DNA from: Penium margaritaceum
Taxonomy: Eukaryota; Streptophyta; Zygnematophyceae; Desmidiales; Peniaceae
DNA: 45,355 bases
Assembly: GCA_023375785.1 (NCBI GenBank)
Contig: SZWC01001208.1
Location: 111,352-156,706 of the forward strand
Direction of reading: 5' to 3'
How positions within the stretch are numbered: the first letter of the stretch is position 1; every line of letters begins with the position of its first letter. The position numbers were made by a program, and so were the translations under genes. Shown here in pieces: positions 11,201-22,280 of this stretch. The notes beneath the pieces are model-generated. The model worked only from the letters and a program-made list of their open reading frames with translations. It was not told where the DNA came from and searched no databases.

Positions 11201-12415
11201 CATTCCTCATCGGCGACCTGGAGAAGGAGGTCGTCATGGAGGTGTCGGAGGGGGTGGACGCACCGCCGAGAAAAGTGTTCCGGCTTTGCCAGGCGCTCTA
11301 TGGATTGAAGCAAGCACCACTCATGTGGTACCTGAAAATGGATGGCTTCATGGCCGAGCTTAGCTTCAAGCGATGTGAAACGCATCAAAATGTATACGTG
11401 CAGAAGCAGTTGGTGGTACACCAGATCGTGGTTCTTTACGTGGATGACCTCATCCTCGTGTCATCGGACATGGAGGAATTGGTAAACCTGAAGCGACAGC
11501 TGGGTGGTCGGTTCAAAATGACCAACATGGGCGAGCTTGAGTGCTACCTTGACGTCTCCATCAAGAGGGACTGCAAGGCACGCACGCTGGATATGGGGCA
11601 GGCAAAGCACATGCAAGAGGTGCTCTGCCCCTACATCATGGAGGAGTGCAATCCCATCGGCACACTCATGACCACCACATGTGAGCTGAGCTCGAGCATG
11701 GGGCTGAGCACAGATGAGGAAAAGCAGGAGATGGCAGGTGTGTCGCACCAGTCCGTTTTGAGGAGCATCATGTATACCATGGTGGTGACGCGACCCGACC
11801 TGGCCTTTGCGGAGGCCATGAGCCTGAGCCACTATGAGCCGTTATGTTTCTGACTCCGGGCCACTGCATTGGCAAGCGGTGAAGTGAATCCTCCACTATT
11901 TCAAGGCGACAGAACAGTCACAGCTCGTGTTTGGAGGAGAAGTGCATGGCGACTCCCTTGAGTTGGTCGGCTACTCCAATGCCGACTGGGCTGGCGATGT
12001 GGATGACATAAAATTAATGGCGGGGTACGTGTTTGTGCTTAGTGGTACAGAAGTTTCATGGACAAGCAGGAAGCAGGACTGTGTGGCACTATCCAGCACC
12101 ACAGCGGAGTACATCGTGCTGGCGAAAGCTGCAAAGGAGGCGGTGTGGTTGTGGCGACTGTTAAGGGAGATCGGGGTGCAAAAAAAGAAATGGACGGTAC
12201 TCAATGTAGAAAACATGAGTGCCATCAGCCTTATCCAGAACCCTGTGCTGCACAGGAGGACCAAGCACATTGAGATCCGGCATCACTATGCGTGAGATGC
12301 GGCTATTGTGCATTGTGGCACTAAGCGCATGCTTGTCCATGCCATGACCAAGGCACAGCCCAAGTACAGGCACAACGTGAGCTGCATGGAGCTTGTTCTG
12401 CACTTTGAGGTTTAA
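8293..12415 (+). pseudogene. copia-B gag-pol, nearly full length but decayed
   Basis: The start ATG at 8293 sits in accATGG. Gag runs through FDRNGFPLWRWKIEVYL and a complete CCHC knuckle (CYVCDKEGHYA.NC, 8998-9042) in one frame. Next come protease (VIDSGLGCHTQ, 9136-9170), the MWHCRLCHI and CMAGK pre-integrase motifs (9558-9690), and integrase with HTDVCGP, FIDNHSR, RGDNGGEY and, after a frameshift near 10000, QQNDVIERTD; then CIFVGYESG (10334). RT (11100-11853) keeps MDMTTTFLIGDL, LYGLKQAP and an intact YVDDLIL (11438-11458). RNase H (11927-12300) has GYSNADWAGDV, ALSSTTAEY and KHIEIRHH; the stop is TAA 12413-12415. About ten in-frame stops, mostly TAG/TGA, and three frame changes (near 10000, before RT, before RNase H) inactivate it. 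A poly-Gln-like CAA/CAG tract lies at 10727-10775. Confidence 0.92.
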
Positions 12416-12454
12416 AATACTACAGGTTCTAAGGACAGGGTATCAAGGCTGTAG

Positions 12455-12468
12455 TGCAAGGGGGTGAT
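12455..12468 (+). other. copia-B polypurine tract
   Basis: The purine-rich run gcaagggggtgat directly precedes LTR start TGTTGACATGG at 12469, the usual position of the plus-strand primer in plant copia elements. Confidence 0.75.
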
Positions 12469-13162
12469 TGTTGACATGGTGTGCTCCTTGCCATGAGTGT
12501 TGTTTAGCGTAATCCTTTCTTCGACCACTGAGGAGTGGTCAAATACCTGATCTGACTTGAAATGTTTATTCCTTGGATTTTCCCATGCAAGATCAAACTT
12601 TGAATCGCTCGGTTTGAGTGACTATTCAGAAATTTAGCCTAGCCCAAAGTTTGGGCATTTGGCAGGTGGAATCTGGTACCCGCCATGGGTAGCTGGACAT
12701 TCCACCGCCAGTGATTGGAGTTCGTCTCCAATGAGCTCCAAATGAACCAGGGGTATGACTGAAGTGACCAGAAGGACCTCCTTGGTAAGGGTGAAATTTT
12801 CCTTGACTTGTGGGCGAGTAAATGTGCTCCAACGGGTCATCATCGAAGCACCTCCCGTTGCCTAGCATGCAAGGTAAGGTGGACTTCTCCACCAAGGGTT
12901 TCTTCGACGGCTATAGCAGGGACTCTATTGCTCCAATTTGGGCATGCTTAGATGCGTTGGAAAGCTTATATCACTATGCTAACCAACAAAAATGTGTTTT
13001 ACTTCAGTTCTACTGAATACGACGTATTCTACCCACTCATATACGTGATCCTTTTGATCCACACTCTTCACCATTGGTGTCCATTGGCTGCCCCAAACAC
13101 TGGTAGCGTGCATCAGTGAGAGCTAGGCATCCTTGAGGGTACCACAACACCCACTAGTGCCA
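12469..13162 (+). repeat. copia-B 3' LTR
   Basis: Partner of 7509-8222, same TGTTGACATGG start and ACTAGTGCCA end, about 694 bp. Differences from the 5' copy are scattered substitutions and small gaps, as expected from age. Confidence 0.88.
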
Positions 13163-14580
13163 ATAGTGAGCGCTCCCACAGTTGGCACGCGCGCACACGG
13201 GGACAGAACGTCCACGACCACTACTCACCGACTGCTGCAATTGCAGCTGCTGCTGCTATTGTCCCTTTCCCCGTCGCTTTTTCCCCTTGTTCCCCTGTGC
13301 GGCCACTAAGTGTGGCCGCTTGGGGTATAGGAGGAGGAGGAGGAGGAGGAGGAGGAAGCAGTGGAGGTGGAATTGGTTAACTAGGACAGAGGCGTACGAG
13401 GGATTACAGTCAGTGTTGTTACAAGTGGACTCTGGTGATGGACAATAGCACTCTCATGAGCCGATGTGGCCTGGAGGAGGTAGCGATGGGCCTAAGGAAG
13501 CAGCTGCAATGACTCCAAAAACTCAGAGAGGACCACATGGTCGAAGAACGTAAAGAGCTTCACGTGGTCCAAGTGTGCCCCCATCATGATGGTGTCGAGT
13601 GCACACAGCTGCATCCCACCACGAGTCCTAAGGCACGTGTAAAGGCACATCGCGTGCCTCTAGTAGTCACCTGCAAACTCCGTGGGACCCTGACGGAGGG
13701 AGTGAAACTCATGCAGTCAAGCCGTCCTTGTGGCGTGGGTCTGCACAGTGAGAAGTGTCGGGGCCAGCTCCCAGGCCTGGCGCGGGTCGGGTGTAGTCCC
13801 GGTCCCGGTCTTACTCAAGAAGGGAAGGAATTCAACCACAGTCTACCGCGGCATGGCATAGAGTAGACCGTGTATCGCTCTTACTGTTGTCAGGACGTGG
13901 TGAGTGTCGCGGATCTGATACTGGCTGTGGTAGTAGGGTCAGACGCCCTCAGAATCAGATCACACCTAAAATAAGACCTCCCATTAATTGAAGCCCTCGT
14001 CGGTTTCGTAATGGAGTAGAGGTGTCTAGAATTCCTTCGGTCGCCGCCCCATGGAGAGGGTGACCTCGGACTCGGGACATGGTAGAAGAGGTAAAGGGAG
14101 ACCACCAATGAGAGAAACACCAACAAAAGTGAATGTTGCTGAATGACATGCGTGCTCATGACGTTGAGAAGGCGGTGGAGTGAGAGGCTATGATCCCAGA
14201 TGTAGCCCACAAATACGCTCCTCAAGAACACGAATCTCATCCTCCCGTGTGTCACCCTCTATCTCTTCCTCATCCCCGGTGTCAAATTGTGATAAGGGGT
14301 GTTGAAGCCATAGCATTGTGTACGGCGCAGACTGCTGAACGGATGGTGTAGCTCCAGTAGATCCTCCTGGTGGTTGCTATGAGGTCCACAAACAACCCTG
14401 TAGTAACTCCATGATCTCCTACAATGCGTCGCTCTGCCGCTGCTCCTATCGTTGCATCTCATCCTGCATGTGACAAAGCTCTTTGATTATGAGTGACTGC
14501 AACTATGGAATCATGATGCCCGAAGACGAGGAAGAGGAGGGGTCTCCTAGCCCTTTGTCCTTTTCATGCCCTAGCGCCAT
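13163..14580 (-). pseudogene. copia-A gag, N-terminal and central part
   Basis: Read on the minus strand from ATG at 14580 (MALGHEKDKGLG..) the frame continues with a coiled-coil-like stretch (IIKELCHMQDEMQR), an acidic segment (FDTGDEEEIEGDTRED), a segment resembling retrotransposon capsid proteins (FHSLRQGPTEFAGDY, about 13700-13660), a basic Lys/Arg run, and CARANCGSAHY close to the copia-B junction. At least eight stops and some frame changes break it. The capsid-like part looks as much like gypsy as copia Gag, so the family of the Gag is uncertain; its placement in copia-A follows from position between LTR/primer site and pol. Confidence 0.55.
13328..13360. repeat. GGA trinucleotide run
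   Basis: About nine near-perfect GGA repeats inside the copia-A gag remnant (Ser-rich when read in the element sense). Confidence 0.8.
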
Positions 14581-15414
14581 CGTAGTGCTCAGTAAGGGGC
14601 CGAAAGTAGGAAATACTCCAAACAGAAAAATGACAGTGTTTCTCGAAGGGTTAAAATATTGACCTCAAAATTACTGACGTCAGTACAACTGATGATGACG
14701 TCAACGTTTTTACGCTAGCGTTTTTTTTTCTGTTTTTCTCTTTTTAGTCACGTAGACTCCGCGTGACTGGTGGGGGTGACCACATCACTCCCTGCTCGCG
14801 GCTGTGTAGGGGTTGCGTAGGCCTGCACAACTATTGTGTAATGATGTGTAGTTCCTATGCACTTGCAGAGCAGCACTGTTGTGTAGTAGCAGTGTTGCAC
14901 AAGTCCACTGCTGCTGTTTCTGTGGGTCTGCTGCTGCTGTGGCCACCGCCATTATTGCTACACTAGTGTAGCTGCTGCCACTGCTATGATGCTGGTGCTT
15001 CTGCCGCTATTGCTGCTATCACTATAGTAGCTACAATACTACTGCTACAATGCTACTTTTTCTACTGCTACTGTTGCACAGTTATTGCTGCTCGAGGCTG
15101 CCATTACGTTGCCACTACTCCCAGCCGCCACCGCGAACTGCTGCAACGAGCTCCTTCGTCCTTTTTTTGTATAGGTTGGTAGCCACACACGGGTGCTGCT
15201 GCCACCCGATGCTACTACTGCTGCCGCTCAGTGTGGCTGTTGGAGCTCTTCACTACCGCAGCTCCTCTTGCTACAGTGGTTGTGATTGCGTGGTGACGCC
15301 ACTACTGCTAACGCCGGCTGCAACGGATCCCAGGATAGGGCGGTGGTGGTGAATTTTCCTACTGCCACCTGTGCTACGATTATGCAGTGTAGCTCAGCGA
15401 GAGACGTCTTGCTA
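14581..15414 (-). other. copia-A untranslated leader with CRE-like palindromes and CTG/CTA-rich tract
   Basis: This lies between the copia-A primer site and the Gag start. Two perfect TGACGTCA palindromes occur at 14677-14684 and 14698-14705. From about 14880 to 15330 the plus strand is an irregular mix of ctg, cta and ccg triplets. Open frames on the plus strand here (14763-14966, 15050-15352) are low-complexity translations and not credible genes. Confidence 0.6.
14677..14705. promoter_or_regulatory. paired TGACGTCA (CRE/bZIP-type) palindromes
   Basis: TGACGTCA at 14677-14684 and 14698-14705, 21 bp start to start, so on the same face of the helix. TGACGTCA is a known bZIP-factor target. 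A regulatory role here is inference. Confidence 0.4.
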
Positions 15415-15425
15415 CTCCGATACCA
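15415..15425 (-). other. copia-A primer binding site (3' end of initiator tRNA-Met)
   Basis: In element sense TGGTATCGGAG directly follows LTR end CTCA. Plant copia elements typically have TGGTATCAGAGC, complementary to the 3' end of initiator tRNA-Met; one mismatch is present. Confidence 0.7.
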
Positions 15426-16069
15426 TGAGGAACTGCTAGGAAGCTTCCTATCCTTGTTGTTTCTGTCATGGTGACACTATTGAGTCAACTGGTGTACTAG
15501 TAAGCAAGCAAGTGTAGGAAACAGGAAGGGTCAGGCTAGGGAGACGTGCAAAGTCTCATAAGCTCCAATGGCTTAATAATGTAGAGAGACATGACAACTG
15601 ACAAGTACACGGCATAAATATCTGCCGCGGTGCATGGCGGGTGAAGCACACGGCAGTGTCAGCTTGCCTTAAAACTGGCCCAAAATCACTGTTTTGGCCT
15701 TAACACTGCGCACAGGCATCCAAACGCAACATCGTCTGAGCCTAGAGATGCAAAACTTGAAGCCAGAAGCTACGACTAGTCACACACAGATCCGGCATTG
15801 ATCAGTGGAAAGACAATTCAAAACATGCAAATCGGGCTCAGAAGTCAATCCACCAAGAAAACTCTAGCGACAACAGAAACACTGTAGGGCATCCCAACAA
15901 GCACCTGGGAAGTCATGGTAGTTTTCTGGCAGCTGCTGGTGGGTGGAGCCACCACCCTTCGGTGCTCAAGCGCCACCTGGGTCCACATCAGGGATCTGCA
16001 TGAGCATGGACACGGCCAAGTGGTCACAATAAGATGTACAAAGAGGCGGTGACGACTCACATCACAAGA
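15426..16069 (-). repeat. copia-A 5' LTR
   Basis: Plus-strand start TGAGGAACTG, partner of 2657-3302. The outer end reads ACATCACAAGA where the partner has ACATCACAACA, a point change at the terminal dinucleotide. It abuts the primer site on one side and copia-G pol on the other. Confidence 0.78.
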
Positions 16070-16650
16070 GTTGTCACATCATAGAATGATGGAAGACACA
16101 AAATCATGCAAATCATGAAAAATATATTGCAGCGAGACCACCTCAGCACACCCTACCCTTAGAGCAACACCCTCTGTCTTTGACAAGCTATGTATAATGT
16201 AGCCTTGCCTTCCACTGTGCCACGATACAACAATGCCACCCAGCAAGAAGAGATAGCCTGCCCGACTGTGCTCATTAGAGTTTCAGACTAAGTCACTTTC
16301 CGACCACTACCAAACATTGTCGACAAAAGCACAGTCCAAGGTAAAGCGTGAAAACGACATACCGCACCACCCGCACAGCCGCATGGAGGGCTCTCGAACG
16401 AGAGCACTGTGGAAACAATAGAAGGAGATTGACAGTGAAGGCAATTTTTGAACCAAGTGGTTGTGGCCAGGTACATCATAGAGACAAGGAAGCACAAGTG
16501 TAGGGTCACGGTCGTTGTCTCCCCAGAAGTACTTAATCATCAACCTTGAGGGCACCTTCCCTGTATGGTGTAATGGGTGTGGATGCTGTGGGAATGGCAC
16601 AGAGGAGGTCAGGGGAGGTTGTTGTCTCCCCTACAATGCGGACATAGTGT
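16070..16650 (-). pseudogene. copia-G RNase H region (right half of the split element)
   Basis: This aligns with 3636-4215 of copia-A. On the minus strand it gives MYLATTT (family YL..TRPD), AVRVVRY, then SRAGYLFLLGG and VSWHSGRQG, which are the RNase H motifs (TSGYVFLLGG.ISW.S..Q). Frames are broken several times. Homology begins at the point where the left half (2332-2656) ends. Confidence 0.68.
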
Positions 16651-17205
16651 GCCTAAGCCTGTCCGTTTGAGAGCGCTCTCACGAGAGAACTCGGTATCGC
16701 TTAGCGCGACTAAAGGATGCCTAACGGTGACAAGCTGTGGTTAGAGGCAATGAGCGACTGTATCAAATTTGCCCTATACATGTGCAAAATGTGTTTTTTT
16801 TGTAATATATGGTTCTTTTCCTCTTCAATGTGGTGCACTTGTCCTGATGTGTTCGTGAGAATATATTTCTTATCATCCATCCAATACCGTATGAATGGAG
16901 CATATATAGACCTAAAAAACCAGTGGATGCCATAGAAAAATTGTTACAAGGTTTGATTGTCCACGGAGGATTTACGACAGTTGTTTTTCCCTTTGAGAGG
17001 GGATGGTAGAAGCAAGCAAGAAGCATCGCGAAAGTCGTCGGCCTCTGAGCCCTTACCACGTGCGTAGATCTGATGGCTCTCCGGATTTCTTCGCACATGC
17101 AGTGTGTCATCTAACTTCTAGCATGCAGTGTGTTAGATGAACTCGCGTTCCACCATTGGATTGGTCCGCCTTGCTTAGGATCCATCCTACTTCAGATCGT
17201 GCATC
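16651..17205. other. 5' part of hAT-1 insertion, noncoding
   Basis: Sequence between the last copia-G homology and the first recognisable hAT transposase codons. It includes the perfect 14-bp palindrome TGAGAGCGCTCTCA (16668-16681) near the edge. Terminal inverted repeats and an 8-bp target duplication were looked for and not found with confidence. Confidence 0.4.
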
Positions 17206-19240
17206 TGGAAGTTCTTCGTGGAGAAGGACATCCCGTTCACGGTGATCTTATCTTACAACCTGCAGGCAGATTTTGAGCATGCAATCCCCATGGCACAGAT
17301 GACCTCCCGCCAGACTCTGGCACATGACGTCCAAGCGGCTTATCCCCGGTACTGCGAGTTGGTTTAAAACATTCTACGTGACCGCAAGAGCCATCTTTCC
17401 TTTGGGATGGATGGCTGGACTTCCACGACCAACAACAGCTTCATCACCATTACTGCACACGGCATCCACCAATACTGCCGTTTCCATGTCCTCATGGGCT
17501 TCGAGCCCCTGCCTGGCACCCACAATGCTGCAGCACTCATCCCCTGCTTCCACAACATCGTCACTTCATGGGGCCTTTGGGACCTTGTTGACGCCATCAC
17601 CATGGACAACACGTCCGTAAATGGCTCCATGGAAAAAAACTGGCTGGAGGTCACTGTCCGGGCTTCGTGGATGACCGGCTCGTCTGCTGCTTCTACCAAG
17701 TCCTCAATCTTGGCGTTGGCAACATCCTCGTAGTTCCGGCCTTTGACCCCATTGTGCAGATGGTAAGTTGGCTGATGATTTTCATCAGCAGCAGTGCGCA
17801 ACAGGATGCCTCATGCGAGACAGTTTTCTTGCCAATCACAGGACCCCATGAATATCGACTCTCAGACGAGGTGGAACTCCACCGTCGCCATGCTCCAGGT
17901 GGCACATGAGCAGCGGGAGCTGCTGGAGGCCTGGCTATTGTTGGAGAACACTGATGACATGCGGCTGTCCAACGGACAGTGGATCACTATCCACTGCATC
18001 GCTGAAGTTATGGAGCCATTTAAGAACATGATCGATGAAATTTCCATCGATTCGTAGAAGAAAATTGGGATCACGGTGCCGTTCTTCAACAAGCTCCTTG
18101 AATGCCTTCAAAGCAACGCGGCCGCATGTAGTCAGGCTATGGAAGCATGCCCTGTAGGAGACGCCAACGACGAGCCGCACGAAGTGCAAGCAGCCCTTGC
18201 CGCTGCATTGAAGAAGGCAGCGGAACACGTAGGCGTGTAATATGCTCTGTCCGGTGACTGCCAGTACCTGGGGACTTTCTTGGACCCCAGGTTTAACAAG
18301 GCATATTTTGAAGAGACTTATCACTGCATTGAGAGCGATGTCCATCCCAAGCACGTCATGCGCACCATCATAAAACAAATGCAGCCATATGAAGAGGTGT
18401 ACATGGAGGCATTCGATTCTTGTACCACCTGCATCCACCATGGCTGCAGCAGTTCTTGACGAGATGCTGGGGGTACTGCTGCAAGTAATCCCATTGTCCC
18501 TACTGGTCCCGATGCTGTTGCGCCTGCTGTCGCTGCTTCTTCTGCCGCTGATGCGCCTGCTGCACCCACCTCTTGCGGTGCCTACTGTCCTTTCTGTTGT
18601 TGTGCCTGCTGCACCCGCAAATTCGTCCCCGCCTGCAGCATCTATTGAGAACTGTATGCAGCCGGTGCGGGTTTCATCCCGCATCCGTGCACGCAAAGAA
18701 GAAGCTGCTGCCCAGTGCGCAGCAGAGGCAGCAGAAGAAGCAGGCGCCGGCCTGTCGTCCTCCACGCCTGGGAGCTCAGGGCTTGGTGCGTACTCCGCAT
18801 CTGGGCTGTCCCTGTCCGCCATTCGTGCCTCATCAAACGCGAAGGACTAGCTGTGGATTGTCCGCAGCCCACCCCTCCGCTTAGCAGGCTACAAGTGCAG
18901 GCCCCACGGGCAAGTCTTCACGACGAGCTCCGCAACAGCCCGCCCACTCAACCGTGAGATTTCCAGCAACGTCCACGTTGCCCATCTTGATGAGTCCGCA
19001 AACCCCATTGCTTTCTGGTCCACCAATCGCAAGCAGTGGCCCATCTTTCATGCTGTAGCTATGGAAGTGCTGGCTATGCCTGCCACATCGTCCGCCTGTG
19101 AGCATGCCTTCTCCCACGCACGCCATACTGCTTCAGACACCCGCCAGTCCATGAGCGAGGAGACCATGTCTCACATTTAGCTCCTCAGCTGGATTTCACT
19201 GCCACAACTACAGGTTGTAGTGATTGAGGTGTGGTCATGA
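17206..19240 (+). pseudogene. hAT-1 transposase, decayed
   Basis: The frame opens with WKFFVEKDIPF and QMTSRQTLAHDV, the helical region before the RNase H-like fold. Then come GMDGWTSTTNNSF and ITAHGI (17407-17460), FEPLPGTH, and DAITMDNTSVN (17590-17625), which match hAT TDGWTS, VTAHFI, PLPGSH and TDNA.N. A frame change gives CFYQVLNLGVG. TRWNST (17861-17878), LDPRFNKAYF and an Ala/Pro-rich linker follow, then the C-terminal dimerisation region: FWSTNRKQWPIF, PATSSACEHAFSHA and DTRQSMSEET (19010-19170). An AG after a pyrimidine-rich run at 17842 suggests one intron. No BED zinc finger was found upstream. Stops (for example at 17365, 18056, 18238, 19178) make it nonfunctional. The protein would bind element ends and cut DNA. 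Confidence 0.82.
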
Positions 19241-19690
19241 CCGATGTTGATGGCATTGACGTGCATGTGACAGATGATGACGCATTGTTGTGTCTTGTTC
19301 CCACATCATACTAAATTCTTGTCTTTGCTTTTGCTTGGTTCAAGATGCACACTGCATTATAACATTCCTCAAAAAGAAAGTCAAAATCAAAATTTCTAAG
19401 CATGTCCATACCCCTGATTGAACTGCAAGATTCCATCTGTTGGACACAGTAATTTCACAATGTAGCACTTATGCAACTTTGTGGATGCTTCTAGCACAGA
19501 AGTGGAAAGATTTGAAAAAGGATTTATGTCTAACTTTCAGTGTCTTTTTTCTTTCCATTGACGTCATGAAACGAGAGTAGACGTCACTATTCAACCCTTG
19601 TATGAGAAAGCCGACCCTCAAAGCACGGACGACCACATGAAGTTATCGAGACACTCTTTTCCGAGTGATGCCGCCCCTCGCCTGCGCGAG
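19241..19690. other. 3' part of hAT-1 insertion, noncoding
   Basis: No coding potential recognised. Contains a TGACGTCA (19558-19565) and an AGACGTCA (19581-19588). The junction back into copia-G lies between about 19660 and 19715. Confidence 0.35.
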
Positions 19691-20050
19691 AGCAAGATCC
19701 TCGATCCTCCTTTGGAAAGGCTGCCTGGTGGAGCAAGAGTGTCCATGGACAGTGGTCACGAACGATATGCATCCTGAGCATTACAGCTATAGTAACAATT
19801 TCCTTCATCTTGTAGGCAGCATGGAGGAATGCCTTGGCCTCCTTCATGACCTCCGTCAAAGGAGACACGATGAGGAGTTTGTCAATGTAAATGAGGATGG
19901 CGGTGAAGTGTTCTGTTGTCCGTCAGAGAAAGATGAATGAATCGGTGTCACTATGCATGTAGCTGGTATGACTCAGTGTGCCAGTGATCTCGTGGTTCTA
20001 GTACCAAGATGATTGCTGGAGGTTGTACAAGGCAAATCTTGGTTTTGTCC
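19691..20050 (-). pseudogene. copia-G reverse transcriptase fragment
   Basis: On the minus strand LTEVMKEAKAFLHAAYKMKE and MHIVRD align with LPMEVMKEAKAALNVVYMMKD and MEIVRD of copia-A RT (4236-4616). The preceding residues read IYIDKLLIVS, the position of the YVDDLLIVS active site, with the second Asp changed to Lys. The element is cut off at about 20050 by gypsy-D; no upstream integrase or Gag of copia-G was found to the right. Confidence 0.68.
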
Positions 20051-20099
20051 AATTCAATGGAAGAGTAAGAAGAATATCCGTGTGAAGTCCTAACTATCC

Positions 20100-22280
20100 C
20101 TTGGAAACAGAAGTTCCATGCCCAAATGAGTAAGTAGAAGTTTGCATGAGATGAGCTCGTATACCTTGGACATATAGCCAGTAAGAACGGTATCCGTGTA
20201 GATCCAGAAAAGCTCCAAGCCGTTGTAGATTTGCCACGTCAAGAAAACATTGGACAGACAAGGTCTTTCATCCGCCTTGTATACTACTTCTGACATTTTA
20301 TGCAACGGTATTTGACCTTTGTAGCTTCACTAACCAGACTCATGTGAAAGGAAGTGTATTGGGAATGGGAATCTGACTCCAAAAACAAACATTTGAAAAT
20401 CAAAGAGTTTCTATCTACAACACCCGTCTTAGCTCTTCTGGACCCATTTCAACTATGGGACGTGCAATGTGATGTATTAATAGTAGGACTCATGTAGAGT
20501 GGTTGTCTAGTTGTGTATGAGTGTCATACGCTCATCCTTGCAGAGATGTGGTACACGACTGGTGATTAAAAGCTCCTTGTAATGGATCATGCTTTCAAGA
20601 TGTGGCATTGCTACCTTGGGGGCACAGAGGGAGGCTTGATGTTCGTGAACGACCACAACCCATTGGTGTTTTTTCCAAACGCAACTGACCCTACCAAGAT
20701 GATAGGCACATTAGAGCAAACACCTGAGAAAATTTACATTTACTTGGGAATACGGGCCAAGACGCAACAACGTGGCCAATCCTCTAAGCTGACATCCTAC
20801 GGAAAATAAAGCAACCACTTAGGTTGGTGGGTGTTTTATGACCATTGTGATAGTTACAATGCAAGCAACAGATCCCCCCGCATTCCTACGATGACCATCT
20901 AAAGAGATTATCCACCGTAACAACTTTGTCAACATGATCCAGATGGGATACTGGGTGGACTTTTAATTTCAAGACTCCTGGGATCTAGACAGGTATGGAT
21001 TAGTGGAGGCAATCGGAACCTTTTGGTATAGAGAATAAGTCATTGTGCTGGACTTGGGAGACCTTTGAGCGGGGATTATCTCCCACTTCCACGACCCGAC
21101 AGTCGTAGGTCATGTGGGACCTCAAAAGGCCGGACAACCACTCTTAGACCAATTCTTTTTGGTCTTAATACATGGTCTTGGACCACTATCGGTGGCCAGG
21201 ATAGAGTGTCGATGTCCGAAACTATTACATCACATGCGAATCGTCGCTTAAAAACAAAGCCAGCAATAAAAGCCTACTGGAATCCTGTAACAACTTTCCA
21301 TCCCTGGGATTCCAAGGGAGTGTGTGAGTATGGACTTATTATTGGTCTACTAAGCATGGCCCATGGACACAATGTTGTACTGGTACTTATAGAGATTTCC
21401 TTGAAGATGACACATTTCATTCCTAAAACCACTCATGTCAATACAAAGGAGACCGGACGTCTCTTCTTCGAGGGTATTATGAAGTACCACGACTTATTGC
21501 TGTGACTTTTCTGTGATCGAGAAATAGTTTTTTCTATTAAATGTTGGCAAAATATGTCTGAGTACTTCGACAACGAGTCGTAAATATTGATAATGTTTTA
21601 CCCTCAAACCAGTACATGTGAATTGTATCGAGAGCAGATGCTCTATATGTATCTAGACCTTACCACGAATGACTAATTCCTAGTAGCGATAGATTAGTAG
21701 TGAACAACAGGATGGACGAGTCCACTCAGTTCACTCCGTTTGTGTTGAATAGTGGTCGACATTAAGTACCCTATTCATTGGTAAAGAGCGGGGATACAGA
21801 AGGACATGTTCCTTCAACTCAAGCCTTTGTCGATCACATTGACTCATCTCCATAGGAGACAAATAGTTACCTTCAAGCAGCTCGACATCAAAAAAAGGCA
21901 TATACGGATAAAAGTCACCGTGATGTCTTGTTTGACATAAACGATAAGATGTTGCTTGGTACTAAGAACCTTTGACTTATGTTGGTATGCGAACCAAAGT
22001 TCCACCAAAGTGGATTGGGCCATTTTCAATCGTTGCACACATCAAGCTTGTGGCATAGTGAATGTTGCTTGCTAGGGGCACCAAAACGTTTCCTAGGAGT
22101 CCTTGATGCTGATGCCAATATGAGGTTCTTTACCTAGTATAGCACCATGAGCATACACTGCAGTCATGGTTTGTTAGGGAATACCTCATTCATTGGACCG
22201 GTTATGGACCTAAACATAACTCGTGTGAGCCCGAACCTCAGTTCTCCAAGGGGTGGTCAATGAGTACAGGAGCGAACTAG
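20100..22280 (+). pseudogene. gypsy-D (chromodomain Ty3/gypsy) pol fragment: RT end, RNase H, integrase, chromodomain
   Basis: One frame from 20162 reads YLGHIASKNGIRVDPEKLQAV, TRSFIRLVYYF and VALLDP-like residues (PVLALLDPFQ), then RNase H with FKMWHCYLGG and NDHNPLVFF (20595-20675). Integrase core follows at 21300-21505 (HPWDSKGVCEYGLI, KMTHFIPK, ETGRLFFEGI; family: PWE..SMDFI, KMAHFIP, ETARLF). A chromodomain-like end, EYLIHWTGYGPKHN (22170-22230; family W.GY....TWEP), marks it as a chromovirus. The N-terminal RT half, protease and Gag are missing. Many stops. Confidence 0.78.

Noticed and set aside
8293..12415. Alternative genetic code explaining the many TAG/TGA codons
   Set aside because: The PstS-like gene has a normal TAA and no internal TAG/TGA, and the elements also have frameshifts, so decay is simpler.
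14880..15330. Protein-coding triplet-repeat gene
   Set aside because: Irregular ctg/cta mixture between the copia-A primer site and Gag; no conserved frame.
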